Assembly (NCBI RefSeq): GCF_963966145.1
Contig: NC_091046.1
Coordinates: 35,526,001-35,590,000, forward strand
Direction: 5' to 3'
From: Tenebrio molitor
Taxonomy: Eukaryota > Arthropoda > Insecta > Coleoptera > Tenebrionidae
DNA: 64,000 nucleotides
The notes under the pieces are model-generated. The model saw only the letters and a program-made list of their open reading frames with translations, had not been told where the DNA came from and did not search any database. Within the stretch, counting starts at the first letter, position 1, and the number at the start of each line of letters is the position of its first letter. Shown here piece by piece: positions 34,363 to 44,566 of this stretch. The translations under genes were made by a program, and so were the position numbers.

Positions 34363-35220
34363 ATGGGGTACACCGTGGAACAGACTACTTTCATTATTAT
34401 TTCATTTTATTAAAATGGTGTACGAGATGAAAACAGAATGCAATCATGTAAGGATCAATATCTCGCAAAGTTTCCTAATTAAGAGATAGAGGAACAAGCT
34501 TTAATGACCCACATTCGATGGATTGTGAATAGACAAAACTAGAGATGCTTCAAAGGAAAAGTCATCGAGAAGGCTTCAAGTTGGTGAAGTTTTGAGAGAG
34601 AGAATGGAACAAAATCCCAGAACATCATTGCTGTCAGCACAGTCAGGTGTAGCACTGAGCACATGTCAGAAAATTGTGAAGAAAAGATTAAATTTGCACC
34701 CTTATAAAATGTCATTGTTTCAAGAACTGAAACCAGCAGATTATCCACGTCGTGTTGCATATTGCAGCTGGTTTTTAAACAACCTAAATGATAACAGAAC
34801 TTTGGATTTGTCATTCTTTTCCAACAAGGCATGGTCCTGCAAGGGCGTAGCAATGATTTTTTGCTGGGGTGGGCCAGACTTTAAACCAGACAGATGATAG
34901 ATAGATATTGCAGATGTATCTTGTTTTTAATGTGTTTTACTTTTATTCTGGAGTGGGCCAGAAGGATTCTGGGGTGGGCCGGGCCCACCTGTGGCCTCCC
35001 CCTTTACTACGCCCTTGTGGTCCTGCTGTAAGTTCATAACCTGATTGTACTTAGGGAGACGTTAGAAGTAATAAGTATACCTCCTCTTCCATATTTGTTG
35101 CTGATTTCATTAACAACTATTCCAGATTGGATCAACACATGCCCCTGTCTGACGTCGCCCATCTTGTGTATCCTGCTCCTCCACATAACATTGGAAATCA
35201 TTTAATGCACATTAACAACA
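34363..35220 (+). pseudogene. Broken transposase of the 33974-35790 element
   Basis: Pieces in several frames are typical of mariner-like transposases with a DUF4817-type N-terminus: MGYTVEQTTF, ALMTHIRWIVN, RRLQVGEVLRERMEQNP, STCQKIVKKRLNLHPYKM, LKPADYPRRVAYCSWFL and FFSNKAW. A 178-bp MITE interrupts it, and stops precede and follow. No complete catalytic triad is visible. Confidence 0.75.
34840..35017. repeat. hAT-type MITE with 8-bp target duplication
   Basis: 178 bp with ends CAAGGGCGTAG and CTACGCCCTTG, flanked by the exact 8-bp duplication TGGTCCTG (34832-34839 and 35018-35025). The interior has GCTGGGGTGGGCC repeats. The ends and 8-bp duplication fit the hAT superfamily. It inserted into the dead transposase. 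Confidence 0.9.
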
Positions 35221-35828
35221 ATAAAACCTTGCTGGACAGTTAAATAGCTTTAATTTGTTGCCATATAACACATAAATAAAATGTCTATTTACAATGATTT
35301 CATTCTCTCATTTTCCATCAACAGTTTTGGAATCTTGTGGTACTTAACATTGTTTCCTCAAAACTTTTAAAACAAAAATGATTCAGTACCCATTGAATAA
35401 TTTAACAGCAACAATTCAGTTCTACACACCTGTGGTTAAACACCAGTGGATAAGTTTACAAAACTGAAATAGAGAAAATTAAATTTTATTGTCCGTATGA
35501 GATGGATTGAACCATATGAACTTTAAAGTTCACTTTGATAACAAATCCCGTCTTGATGGATTTAAGTCACTGTTACTCACGGTATTAAAACGTTGGAACA
35601 ATCTCTTTAAACGAATCTTCACTGTTGTGGTTAATAATTCAAAGAATTTTTTGAAGGTAAACATAACCTCCTAATGTCAAGAATAATAATCTACTTCGTA
35701 TCATTTTCGTATTGAACTATGGAACGGCAAAAGAAAAAATTTCATTTGTTTTCATGGGCTCGTTGACTACAAACATTTATAATAACCCTGTATAAGGCAT
35801 TCACGATCTTTTTGGGACCTAGTTGGCT

Positions 35829-36000
35829 GAAACAAATGAAATTAAACAGCCAATAGGAGAAACGCCAGATTTGGCGCAATAAATGACGCGTGCGCACTAG
35901 CCACATTTCCTTCGTCATTACCCCCACTTTTGCGTTCTAATGGCCGACAAACAAATGTCATTTGAATTGCGAGTTAGGCAATACAACTTTCACCCCCATG
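35829..36000. mobile_element. 172-bp insertion in MITE copy 2
   Basis: Flanked by GTTGGCT at 35822-35828 and 36001-36007 (8 bases if one A/G mismatch is allowed). No clear inverted ends are seen. The uninterrupted sequence is present in copy 1 near 5456. The family is unknown. Confidence 0.7.
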
Positions 36001-36380
36001 GTTGGCTATGACCATCTAGTGATTTTGTTGGCAGTACCTCGGTGATAACTAAATTCCCTAAAGAAAATGGACACTTTTTGTGTTAGGTTAGGTTGTTTTC
36101 AGTTTAGGGTTATATTTTCTGAATAGGTACATTGTTGCCGGATCTCTTAAATCTGGTTTGTCTTTTTTAAATTAAATTAAATCGTTTAATAGAAATTTTT
36201 TATCGTAATAAAATTATTTTGGCAATTTTGACTGTTCCTTTGATGGAAATTAATTTTTTTTTACACACTTAATAAATCATTTAGTTTCTTACGAATATAA
36301 TAAATAATAAATCTGGCAAGTGGGTGGAAAGAAAATGTCGAACAGACATTGACAGAAAAAAAAATTGCATCCGTTGCATC

Positions 36381-36641
36381 CGTGGAGGGAGAAAAGACTG
36401 GAGATGGCATTTCCTATGCTTCCCATGTTAAAAATCCGAACCCTCTAAAAGCACGTGCAACAACCTTTTATGACCCAGTTCACAATGCGCTAGATAAAGA
36501 AGCACAATGCGCTTGGAAGGAAGGCGAAGGAAGCCATTGGCCTAGCGTCTATATTCAGAAACCTTTTATGACTCTGTAGTTTTCGCGGGCCGGGTACACT
36601 TATTTGAATTAGTGCCATCTCCAGTCTTTTCTCCCTCCACG
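36381..36641. repeat. Foldback MITE, CGTGGAGGGAGAAAAGACTG ends, 8-bp duplication
   Basis: 261 bp with inverted ends of about 28 bp, flanked by GTTGCATC at 36373-36380 and 36642-36649. Copy 1 of the host MITE has a single GTTGCATC at about 5826-5833, which proves the boundaries. The 8-bp duplication suggests a hAT-type mobiliser. Confidence 0.92.
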
Positions 36642-36730
36642 GTTGCATCACTGAGTTAGTTAGTCCAACATGAAAAGAAAAAATCATAGCCAACTCGGTC
36701 CCAAAAAGATCGTGAATATAATAGCTCATA

Positions 36731-37054
36731 CTTATTCCCTATGTTCAGTTTTAAAAAACACAGGTCAATGCATGTATGGAATCACGTAACCAAGGTAACG
36801 AAAATATGTACTTGACAGTTTAACAAAATGGTCAAGTTGTTTGAAGAAGAAATACACATAATGCAGTTATTCTATGCCAATCAGAGCATTAGAAATGTGC
36901 GTGACATTTCCAATGCAACACATGATAGACCAATTCCATCAATCGGAACAATTTTTAACATTATTTCAAAATCTCTGGTGTTCGGTATAGTTGGTTACAT
37001 AGCAACTCACAATGCATTGATCTGTGTTTTTTAAAATTGAACATAGTGAATAAG
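36731..37054. repeat. Deletion derivative of a mariner-like element
   Basis: 324 bp with ends CTTATTCCCTATGTTCAGTT and complement (CTTATTCACTATGTTCAATT), flanked by TA. Inside, an open stretch starting at 36828 (MVKLFEEEIHIMQLFYANQS) resembles the first helix of a mariner-like transposase, then stops. This makes it a MITE made by internal deletion. Confidence 0.7.
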
Positions 37055-37306
37055 TATGGACTATGTTCAGAGTTAAAAAAAATGTCCCGGTATACACATT
37101 GATGGTTAATTTATACCAAATTTTAAATCAATTTTTATTGCTTTTTCGTTAAAATGTTATAGAGAAAAGTTCCATGATTTGGCGCGTTCTTCCACTGGTT
37201 AAAATTAACACACGTTTTCAGAAACAGCCTGTATAGTGTGGTGGTAAAGTAAGGAACAAAATTCATAATAGCGTTATCTGATATTTATAAGAAAATCGCT
37301 AGGATA

Positions 37307-37358
37307 GGTCGATTTTATTTCGAAAAATGCCATCATCTGACGTGCAATTTGTTTAAAT
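37307..37358. repeat. 52-bp direct repeat, left of transporter D
   Basis: It begins GGTCGATTTTATTTCG and ends CAATTTGTTTAAAT. It is identical by eye to 40214-40265. It ends where homology of gene D to gene E begins, about 50 bases before the D start codon. Confidence 0.9.
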
Positions 37359-37409
37359 TTTGATATTTTAAAATGTCAATTTTTTTTATATGTGAATTTT
37401 TTTTTTTAA

Positions 37410-39960
37410 ATGATGGACAATCGACCTCCAACGGATCAAGGAACAACAAGGTTAGTGTCCACGTTATAAATATATTATGTATTGCTCGTACGGTGAATCG
37501 AGTTTACATTTTTTTTAGACCATTCCTGTTGGTTCGTGGAACTAACGTAACCGGACATAAGAAGCCCACGAAGTAAATATACTTATAAGTTATAATAACT
37601 ATATATTCAAATTTAAGCTTGAATTATAATACAGTTATTTTGAAACTCTTGTACATGCAGTAAAGGGATATGTCGGTTCAGGAATCTTCGCAATGGGATT
37701 AGCTTTCAGTAGCAGTGGAATCCTTCTAGGACCAGTTATGATGTTAGTTATTGCTCTGATGAATTTACATTGCCAACACCTTCTTGTACTAGGAATTAAA
37801 AAAAAAAATATTTCCTTATAACTCTATCGTTTGCAGATTAGGGCATGTATTAAAATAACTGATAAAGAACCTGTTGAGGTGTTGCCCAGTTTTGCTGAAA
37901 CGGTGCAGTATACATTTGAAGACAGCAAATCACAATGGTTGCAAAAATATTCTAAAGGATTTGGCATATTGACGGACGTGTTTCTTATTGTGGCGGAATA
38001 TGGATTCTGTGTTGTTTATTTTATATTTGTCTCTAGACATCTTGGAGAGGTACTAATTACTTAAAAATTACTTTAATATTTTTAAACATTTAAGTATCAT
38101 TAACGTTTTGAAAATATAATACTCTAAGTAAGTGATTCGATTCTGGAATATGCTCCTAATACGCAGAAGCGGCATATTTTAGAAAAAAGATTGGTTCTAG
38201 AAATTTTACTCAAGACTCTGCCTCTCTCCACATATTCAGCGGCAAGTATGCCATTATGGGCAAAGCTTCTGGAAGTCCAGTAGGACGCAGAAAAGTTTAC
38301 ACGCTTAGGATATGTAATATTTAGGGAAGTTACTCTTTTTTCTATATTTACATATTTTTATTTTAAAAACAATATCTTGTAGTTATAACCCATTGTCGAA
38401 AGATCTAAGTTTATGATTTTTATTCAGGATTTGTAAATTAAATCTATTTAGAATATGTAGGTATTTTTTGACGTCGTTCTAAAATCTGACTCGTCTTCGT
38501 CAGAAGTTCATCAAATTTTATTGTCATTGAAATTTTCTAACATTGTTCCATCTGTGTGCTTTCTTATTCTGGACTACAGTAAGGATAAAAGAACAAAGAA
38601 TAGATTCAATGTATTGTTTGTCCCAAATGACCCCACTTAGTGTGTTCGGGATCTCATTCCATATGCAATTGTTCTTTTAAAATTAATATTTTTATTATAA
38701 TAGCGATTATTCCAAAACAAGAGCTTTTTTTAGAAAACATATTGTCCTACTTTTTTATGTTTAAGTAAGTATTAGCAAATCTATCTTTATATTGAAGTTT
38801 TTGTTGCGGTAAATTTTAAATAAGTCATATTTCCAAAGATTTTGATTAACATGTTGATCTTCTTTGTTATTCGATAATCGGGTCATCTCGTTCATTAATT
38901 GTGGGGTCAAAGGATGATCTCTTAATTTTACAGATTTCAGCTGCTCATGGATGGGATCCAGGTTATCGAGTAATACTTGCCATAATCTTAATCCCTATGT
39001 TGCTTACTACATTTCTCGGAAGTTTAAAATTACTAATGCCAGTGTCACTAATCGCTAATGTAATAATGTGGGTAGGAATCGTCCTGATTTTGTATTTTTC
39101 ATCTTTAAACTTACCACCCTTAAGTGAGAGAGATTTGATATCACATGTCGACCGACTTCCTCTATTTTTTGGTATAGTACTCTTCGCCTTTGAAGGAATA
39201 ACATTTGTTAAGTAGTGTGTTAGTTTTGTGTCCTCATCTGATTGCTTGATTTGTAGATTATACCGTTACGGATGGAAATGAAAAACCCTGATTCATTTAC
39301 GTCGCGATGTGGTGTTCTCAATATGACCATGATAATTGTGATCAGTCTGTATTTACTTGTCGGTTTCCTTGCTTACTGGCAGTGGGGAGACGAAGTACAA
39401 GGAAGCGCTTTCTTAAACATGCCTGAATCAGACCCGTAAATATTTTCTTGTGGTAAAAAGTGAAAAATGAGAAAACGGTTTCTAGATTATCGCAAGCTAC
39501 CAAAATTCTTATATCTCTCGGCGTAATGCTGACGTACGCTCTTCCCATGTACGTTGCTTTTGAAATTGCGTACCCAAGATTTTACAGAAAATGGGGACCT
39601 TTTAATCATCCGACAGTGATAATATACATATATAGAACAGTTGCAGTCTTGGTAACATGTACAGTTACAAGGGAAATGTTGAAACTAAACTAATTTGATT
39701 TGCTCTTAGATGGAATCGCTAACATCAGTTCCAATTTAGGAATGTTTATTTCGCTGGTTGGAGCTTTAACTGGAGCCGTATTGGCTATACTTTTACCTGT
39801 ACTTCTCGAACTTGTGATGCTTTACGGTGATCTGACCTATTTCGTCATTATCAAAGACGTTTTCATAATCGTGATTGCCATCGCCGCTGCAGTAACTGGA
39901 ACAATTTTATCAATAATGGACATCGTGACGGATTATACTAAAGAAAGCGAAGAAAAATGA
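37410..39960 (+). CDS. Transporter D: PAT/SLC36-type amino-acid transporter, complete
   Basis: Exons 37410-37450, 37519-37572, 37635-37785, 37837-38049, 38934-39206, 39257-39435, 39486-39658 and 39710-39960 join to 444 residues ending in TGA. TM1 has GYVGSGIFAMGLAFSSSG, TM3 EYGFCVVYFIFVSRHLGE, TM7 LLVGFLAYWQWGDEV, and the tail TDYTKESEEK. It is nearly identical to E, introns included. One clear protein difference lies in TM8: D reads YALPMYVAFEIAYP, where C and E read YALHMYIPFEIAYP. Two in-frame ATGs open the gene; the first gives the same 13-codon exon as E. D lacks the promoter-proximal block that B, C and E share, because a 52-bp repeat bounds it. Confidence 0.9.
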
Positions 39961-40213
39961 TTAAAACTTTTTAAAATATATTAACATTAAAATTGAACAC
40001 TTTGTATTGCATTGAGAATAACAAGCACTCAAAAAGCAAGAACTAGTTTTATTTATTCAGAAACTGTAGGTACTGTCGCGAGCAAAAAAAATTGGTCGTC
40101 AAAATCATACTTTGACGCAATGGAAAATGCTCTACTGTAAAACGGTCGTAAATTTCATAACCTATGTTATGTTGTATGACATTAATTGTAATTTTTTTAA
40201 TAACAATCAAGGC

Positions 40214-40265
40214 GGTCGATTTTATTTCGAAAAATGCCATCATCTGACGTGCAATTTGTTTAAAT
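40214..40265. repeat. 52-bp direct repeat, right of transporter D
   Basis: Identical by eye to 37307-37358. It lies about 250 bases after the stop of transporter D and about 145 bases after the point where D-E homology fades (near 40069). Confidence 0.9.
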
Positions 40266-40274
40266 AACTTCATT

Positions 40275-40800
40275 CGTTTTTACGCAATGACGTCATCACC
40301 AATTTTTTTAAATGACCCCCACTTTTTTCTTCTTTTTCTCATATACCTCCTACTAGCTACAAGACGAATGAAAAAAAATTGGTACCTTACATAACAATTT
40401 TTTCGAGAAAATCACAAATTTTATATACTTCAAATCTAATTTTTACTGTAAAAATTTTATTTGAGCTCAAACAAGAACAAATAAACATCTAAGGTTAACT
40501 ATAAAATTTAACGCTAATGTTGAGTAGAAATTATTCCCCACCAACCATTTGACATTCAACAACACGAGTGTACACTGCGCTCAATATTGTCAGGGTTGAT
40601 TTGTTCCATTTTAGCGCGAATTCTCTGCCGTAAATGTTCTAAATTATTTGGTGCATTAAAATAAACCCTCGATTTTAAATGACCTCATTGAAAAACAATT
40701 TTACGTTAAAAATAAAATTAAATTTTTTGAAGTAAAATTTGTTATTTTCTCAAAAAAATTGTTATGTAATGAACAATTTTTTTCATTCGTAGTGTAAATA
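40275..40800. repeat. Partial copy of the large CRE-containing foldback family
   Basis: The left arm (ATGACGTCATCACCAATTTT, TTGGTACCTTACATAACAAT) and right arm (TTCTCAAAAAAATTGTTATG, TTTTTTTCATTCGTAG) match the element at 62347-63878. The outer ends are missing. The middle has ACACTGCGCTCAATATTGTC, as in the full copy. Confidence 0.75.
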
Positions 40801-41294
40801 GCTTATATTATACATAACCTCAATAAATATCTAGAATACGAGTATGTTGGATCAAAATATTTGAAACGATCACTTTTAATTATATTAAATAAGAATGGCA
40901 GTATTACCACTTTTTGTTTTTAAAAGAGGTAAACTTATAAGTTATAATGCTAAATCCCAGCGTATGCTGACCGGCACAAAAAACGACTCATTATGATTTC
41001 TTTAGTAAATGATCTTGAAATTATATTTGTGCTTATTTTTCTTTATTATAGTTAAATTGGGATATTTTGAATGATCGGGAGTGCTATGGTCACCATGGCA
41101 ACCGAATTGTTTTGTTTAAATAAATTATTAGAAAATTTGCGCTACTGTCATGTTGTGTTTTTGTCGGTTGATTTACGTGTTAAAATATTTAATTTGACAT
41201 TACGAGATACTAATTCAAAATTCTCTTCAAATTTTTGCAATTTTTCATAATAATATTTAATATAATTAATAATAATTTTATATTTAATAATATA

Positions 41295-42848
41295 CACTAC
41301 TCAAAAAATAAAAGTAGTCACTTTTTTGAACTTCGATATTTTTTTTTATATTTTAAGAGATTTCGTTCAAACTTGGAATATGTAAGGAACCATTAATAAT
41401 TGAACTTATTTTAACAAATTAAAAACAGAGAGACACTGGAGCAACCTAATACTAACTTTAATGTACTAACATGTGCAAAAATAAAGAGTTTTAAATCAAA
41501 TTGGATTAAAAAAAGTCTGACAACTTGGCTAATTTGTACCAATTGTGATGTTAATATCTGGTGTGGCTTCCTCTTGCTTGCCAAACGTCGTTGCAGGCTT
41601 CGAATAAGCCTTCGCAACCCATCTTGGGGAAAATTGACCCGTTCTACAACTAAAGCCTATGCCAACTGTTCAGTTGTAATTGGAGGATTTGGACGTCCTC
41701 GAACACGTTTCCCTAATTGTTCCCAAACATGTTCGATTGGATTTATGTCTGCGCTGCATGCGGGTCAATCCATTTTACGGATATTGTGATCATCAAGATA
41801 ATCAGTGACGATGTGAGTAATGTGGTGTCTGGCATTGCCTTGCATAAAAACAAAATTTTCTCAACAACATTTGCTCTTGGGATCACTTGACGTTCTAAAA
41901 TCTCATCAATGTACCTTAGAGCTGTTAGGCCACCATTGCGAAGAAAATCAAGGTCCTTGCGAGTGTTTATTGTTATTCCACACCACACCATTATGGATAC
42001 ACCACCGAAAGGGACGGTTTCATGCACTGTATTTGACACGAAATGTTCTAAAGCCCTCCTCCAGACTCTTACACCTTCACCATTAACTGACAGAACAAAC
42101 TTGGACTCATCACTAAATATGACAGGAGTCCAATGACGAAGTTGCCAGTTTAAGTGTTCTCTTTCAAATTCAAATCTTCTTTAACGATGTTCTCTGGTCA
42201 ATTTTGGAAATTTTGCAGAACGTCTTGCTCTCAATTCAGCCTCTCTTAACCTATTGCAGACTGTTTGATCGCTAATTCTTGTTCCTCTTGTCCTCACTAG
42301 ATGTTTTTGCGCAGTATGTGTGCGATTTCGAATGGCTTGCAATCGCAGAAAACGCTCATCACCTATCGTAGTTTTACTCTTTGGACCTGTACCTGCTCGC
42401 CTTGTTACGGTACCTGTTTTTCGGTATTGTTTCCAAAGCTTCCACACAGTTTCCTGCACAACCCCGAGCTGTTTGGTAACATAAAGTTGTGAATGTCCTT
42501 CTTCGCGTAACATTACAGCTCTATTAACTTCTGTCGACGTTAATTGCTGAACCATTGCTTATTTTAAATGTTAGTGAACTGTCAGAATGATCTAATATTG
42601 TTTAAGACTAAAATGGTCCAAAGTCTGTTTAAACATTTTTTCTTAAGTGATTTTTTTCATTTTAGTTTTTGTATTGTTCGAACATTTGAGGCTCTAAGTT
42701 GATTATAACAAGGAGCATTCGCGTACAATTTTGTAATTACTTTAATAAATGACGGTTCAATATACAGTCCAAGTTTGATTCAAATCCCTTAAAATATAAA
42801 AAAATATCGAAGTTCAAAAAAGTGACTACTTTTATTTTTTGAGTAGTG
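41295..42848 (-). mobile_element. Tc1-type transposon, full length but inactivated
   Basis: 1554 bp with inverted ends CACTACTCAAAAAATAAAAG continuing about 60 bp, flanked by TA at 41293-41294 and 42849-42850. It inserted into a (TAA)n run. It carries one transposase gene on the minus strand, damaged as described in the next entry. Confidence 0.93.
41551..42555 (-). pseudogene. Tc1 transposase pseudogene
   Basis: The N-terminal frame starts MVQQLTSTEVNRAVMLREEG with the paired helix-turn-helix domain and the GTGPKSKTT linker. It runs 124 codons to a stop at 42181. The catalytic core follows: VIFSDESKFVL (first Asp), MVWCGIT, then after a frameshift MQGNARHHIT where Tc1 enzymes have QDNARPH, so the second catalytic Asp is Gly. 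ADINPIEHVWEQLGKRVRGR holds the third acidic region, and the end WQARGSHTRY is in yet another frame. It is dead. Confidence 0.88.
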
Positions 42849-42865
42849 TATAATAATAATAATAA

Positions 42866-42925
42866 TATCCGTAATAGTGTATGTACTCCGGCAAAATTGC
42901 CGTGCCTCCGGGTGGCGGAGGGATT
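42866..42925 (+). repeat. 60-bp copy of a LINE 3' end
   Basis: ATCCGTAATAGTGTATGTAC, then CGGCAAAATTGCCG, then CGGGTGG match the 3' ends at 9660-9713, 15700-15757 and 25778-25840. It lies between the Tc1 element and the next LINE. Confidence 0.8.
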
Positions 42926-43076
42926 TTTTAATAATTTAATAAATATAACAATTTTCAATTTGTTTGTGACGAATGTCTTGCAATTGAGGGTTCATCTAAG
43001 CTTGACCTGTTGACTGAATCCGTAAATAAATGTGTGTCAATTGTTGAAGAACAGAGTCAAATTATTACAGTTCAAA

Positions 43077-43913
43077 ATGATAAAAGACTTAAAGAATACC
43101 AACACGGTTGAGCTCGGAGCAGTTGCCAATGATCTACCTCTTTCTTACTCGGAAGTCACTAAAAAGTCATCTGTCATTCTAAAACCGAAAAATGAAAATC
43201 AGACTGTTTTCGACATCAAGAAAGATTTATTTACTAATATTGACCTCATAGCATCCAAGATAGCGATTTCTAACATTAAGGGGAACCGAAGTGGTGGAGT
43301 GATTATTACTTGTGATAGTCTGGAAGATTCCACCAGGATTAAGGGCTTGATATCTGACAGATTGTCAGGTTACAACGTGAAGGACCTACCTCTGCCGCAT
43401 CCGAGAATTAGAATTTCTCACATTGATTCCTCTGTATCCCAAGATAAATTGCTAGAGTATATATTGACTCAGAACAAATCCCTCTTCAGCAAAAACTTTA
43501 ACTGTGTTCTGAAAAAGTTTTCTCCACTGCGCAACAATACCACCCTTAATCAGGCGTTGTTGGAGGTGGATGTTGCGTCTTATCGTAACATTTTTGCTGC
43601 GGGTAAACTTCTCATTGGGTATGATTACTGTAGAGTGTGGGATGTTGTTGATCTTAGGCGTTGCTTTAATTGCTCGGGCTTTCATCACCTTTCGCGACAA
43701 TGTCGTCTGACTAAACCGATTTGTCCCAGGTGTGCCGGTCATTATTGTGTTAGGGACTGTACTTCCACAACTTTAAAGTGTATTAACTGCTCGGCGCTTC
43801 GAGATGAACATCCGGACATTGACTGTACCCATGCGGCATGGGATAATTCCAAGTGTACAACTTACAAATCACAACTTGCTACTTTCAAAGGCAGGGTCCT
43901 TAGTCTCGAATAG
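43077..43913 (+). CDS. LINE ORF1 (gag-like, zinc knuckles), 5' end frameshifted
   Basis: Open from the stop at 43023, with a first ATG at 43077, to TAG at 43911. The last 80 residues carry cysteine knuckles: CFNCSGFHHLSRQC, then CPRCAGHYCVRDC, then CINCSALRDEHPDIDC. The middle reads like an RNA-binding fold (RIRISHIDSSVSQDKLLEY). Upstream in another frame lies VCDECLAIEGSSKLDLLTES, the end of a PHD-like finger, so the true start is lost by a frameshift near 43095 and by 5' truncation. Confidence 0.75.
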   Translation: MIKDLKNTNTVELGAVANDLPLSYSEVTKKSSVILKPKNENQTVFDIKKDLFTNIDLIASKIAISNIKGNRSGGVIITCDSLEDSTRIKGLISDRLSGYNVKDLPLPHPRIRISHIDSSVSQDKLLEYILTQNKSLFSKNFNCVLKKFSPLRNNTTLNQALLEVDVASYRNIFAAGKLLIGYDYCRVWDVVDLRRCFNCSGFHHLSRQCRLTKPICPRCAGHYCVRDCTSTTLKCINCSALRDEHPDIDCTHAAWDNSKCTTYKSQLATFKGRVLSLE

Positions 43914-44566
43914 CAACCACTGCATTCGTATCATCGAGGGAGAGATGTTTCCAGTTCCCCCATATCACTTTCCCACAATCCATATGAAACTCATACAGTC
44001 AGTTCTCTAGTTTGCTATTATCAAAATGTTAGGGGGCTGGGAATCAAAACTCACATTTTTTATCTCTCTACGATTGCTGCTTCGCATTATAACATCATAG
44101 CTCTTACCGAAACTTGGCTCCATGAAGGCATCAGCGATGGTGAATTGTTTGATTTGTCAACCTTCACATTCTTTAGACACGATCGTATTACTGTTCCTGA
44201 GGGGCCTAGGCGGGGAGGTGGAGTGTTGATGGTAGTCCGGAATGAATTTAATGTTGAGAGGTGCGAAGTGGTTTGTGATGTTCTGTCCAGAATCGATTTC
44301 TTGCTAATCAAGATTAATTTTAATTATCGTGCTGTGTACGTCCTGGTGCTTTACACTCCCCCGAACTCATGATTCTACGTACAAGGTCTTCTAAGTTGTT
44401 CCGTGATCGACTCAGGTGATCCTTTGGTGGGAGTCGACGATCATCATCCATCCCTTGAGGTGGGCGTCACCGTTGGTGATGTGTTCAAGAGATTTCCAAT
44501 CGGCCGAAGTAGTGCGTTCAATTTTAGAAGATGTAACTTTGTTGCTCTCTACGATGCTTTGAACGG

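Larger units (their letters stand above)
33974..35790 (+). mobile_element. Mariner-like DNA transposon, dead, TA duplication
   Basis: A 1817-bp element with inverted ends CAGGGTTATTATAAATGTTT and complement, flanked by TA at 33972-33973 and 35791-35792. It carries the broken transposase described next and a hAT-type insertion at 34840-35017. Confidence 0.8.
35797..36717. repeat. MITE copy 2 (GCATTCACGATC family) with two insertions
   Basis: Same family as 5431-5940. Relative to that copy it has an extra 172 bp at 35829-36000 (flanked by GTTGGCT) and an extra 261 bp at 36381-36641 (flanked by GTTGCATC). The last two bases of its right end are lost. Confidence 0.85.
33946..37095. repeat. Element with CCGGGACGTTTTTTTAAC ends, holding four others
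   Basis: The left end TATACCGGGACGTTTTTTTA plus TTGAACATA is mirrored at the right by TATGTTCAGAGTTAAAAAAA plus TGTCCCGGTATA. The elements at 33974, 35797 and 36731 lie between, so little of its own core remains. Confidence 0.6.
32088..37234. mobile_element. Outermost shell of a nested DNA-element stack
   Basis: Left end CAGAGTGTTTCTGAAATACG and right end whose complement reads CAGGCTGTTTCTGAAAACGT, both next to TA. The homology between the ends runs about 90 bp (GTGTTAATTTTAACCAGTG, CTTTTCTCTATAACATTTT). Everything between is other elements, listed separately. The shell carries no transposase of its own. Confidence 0.65.
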
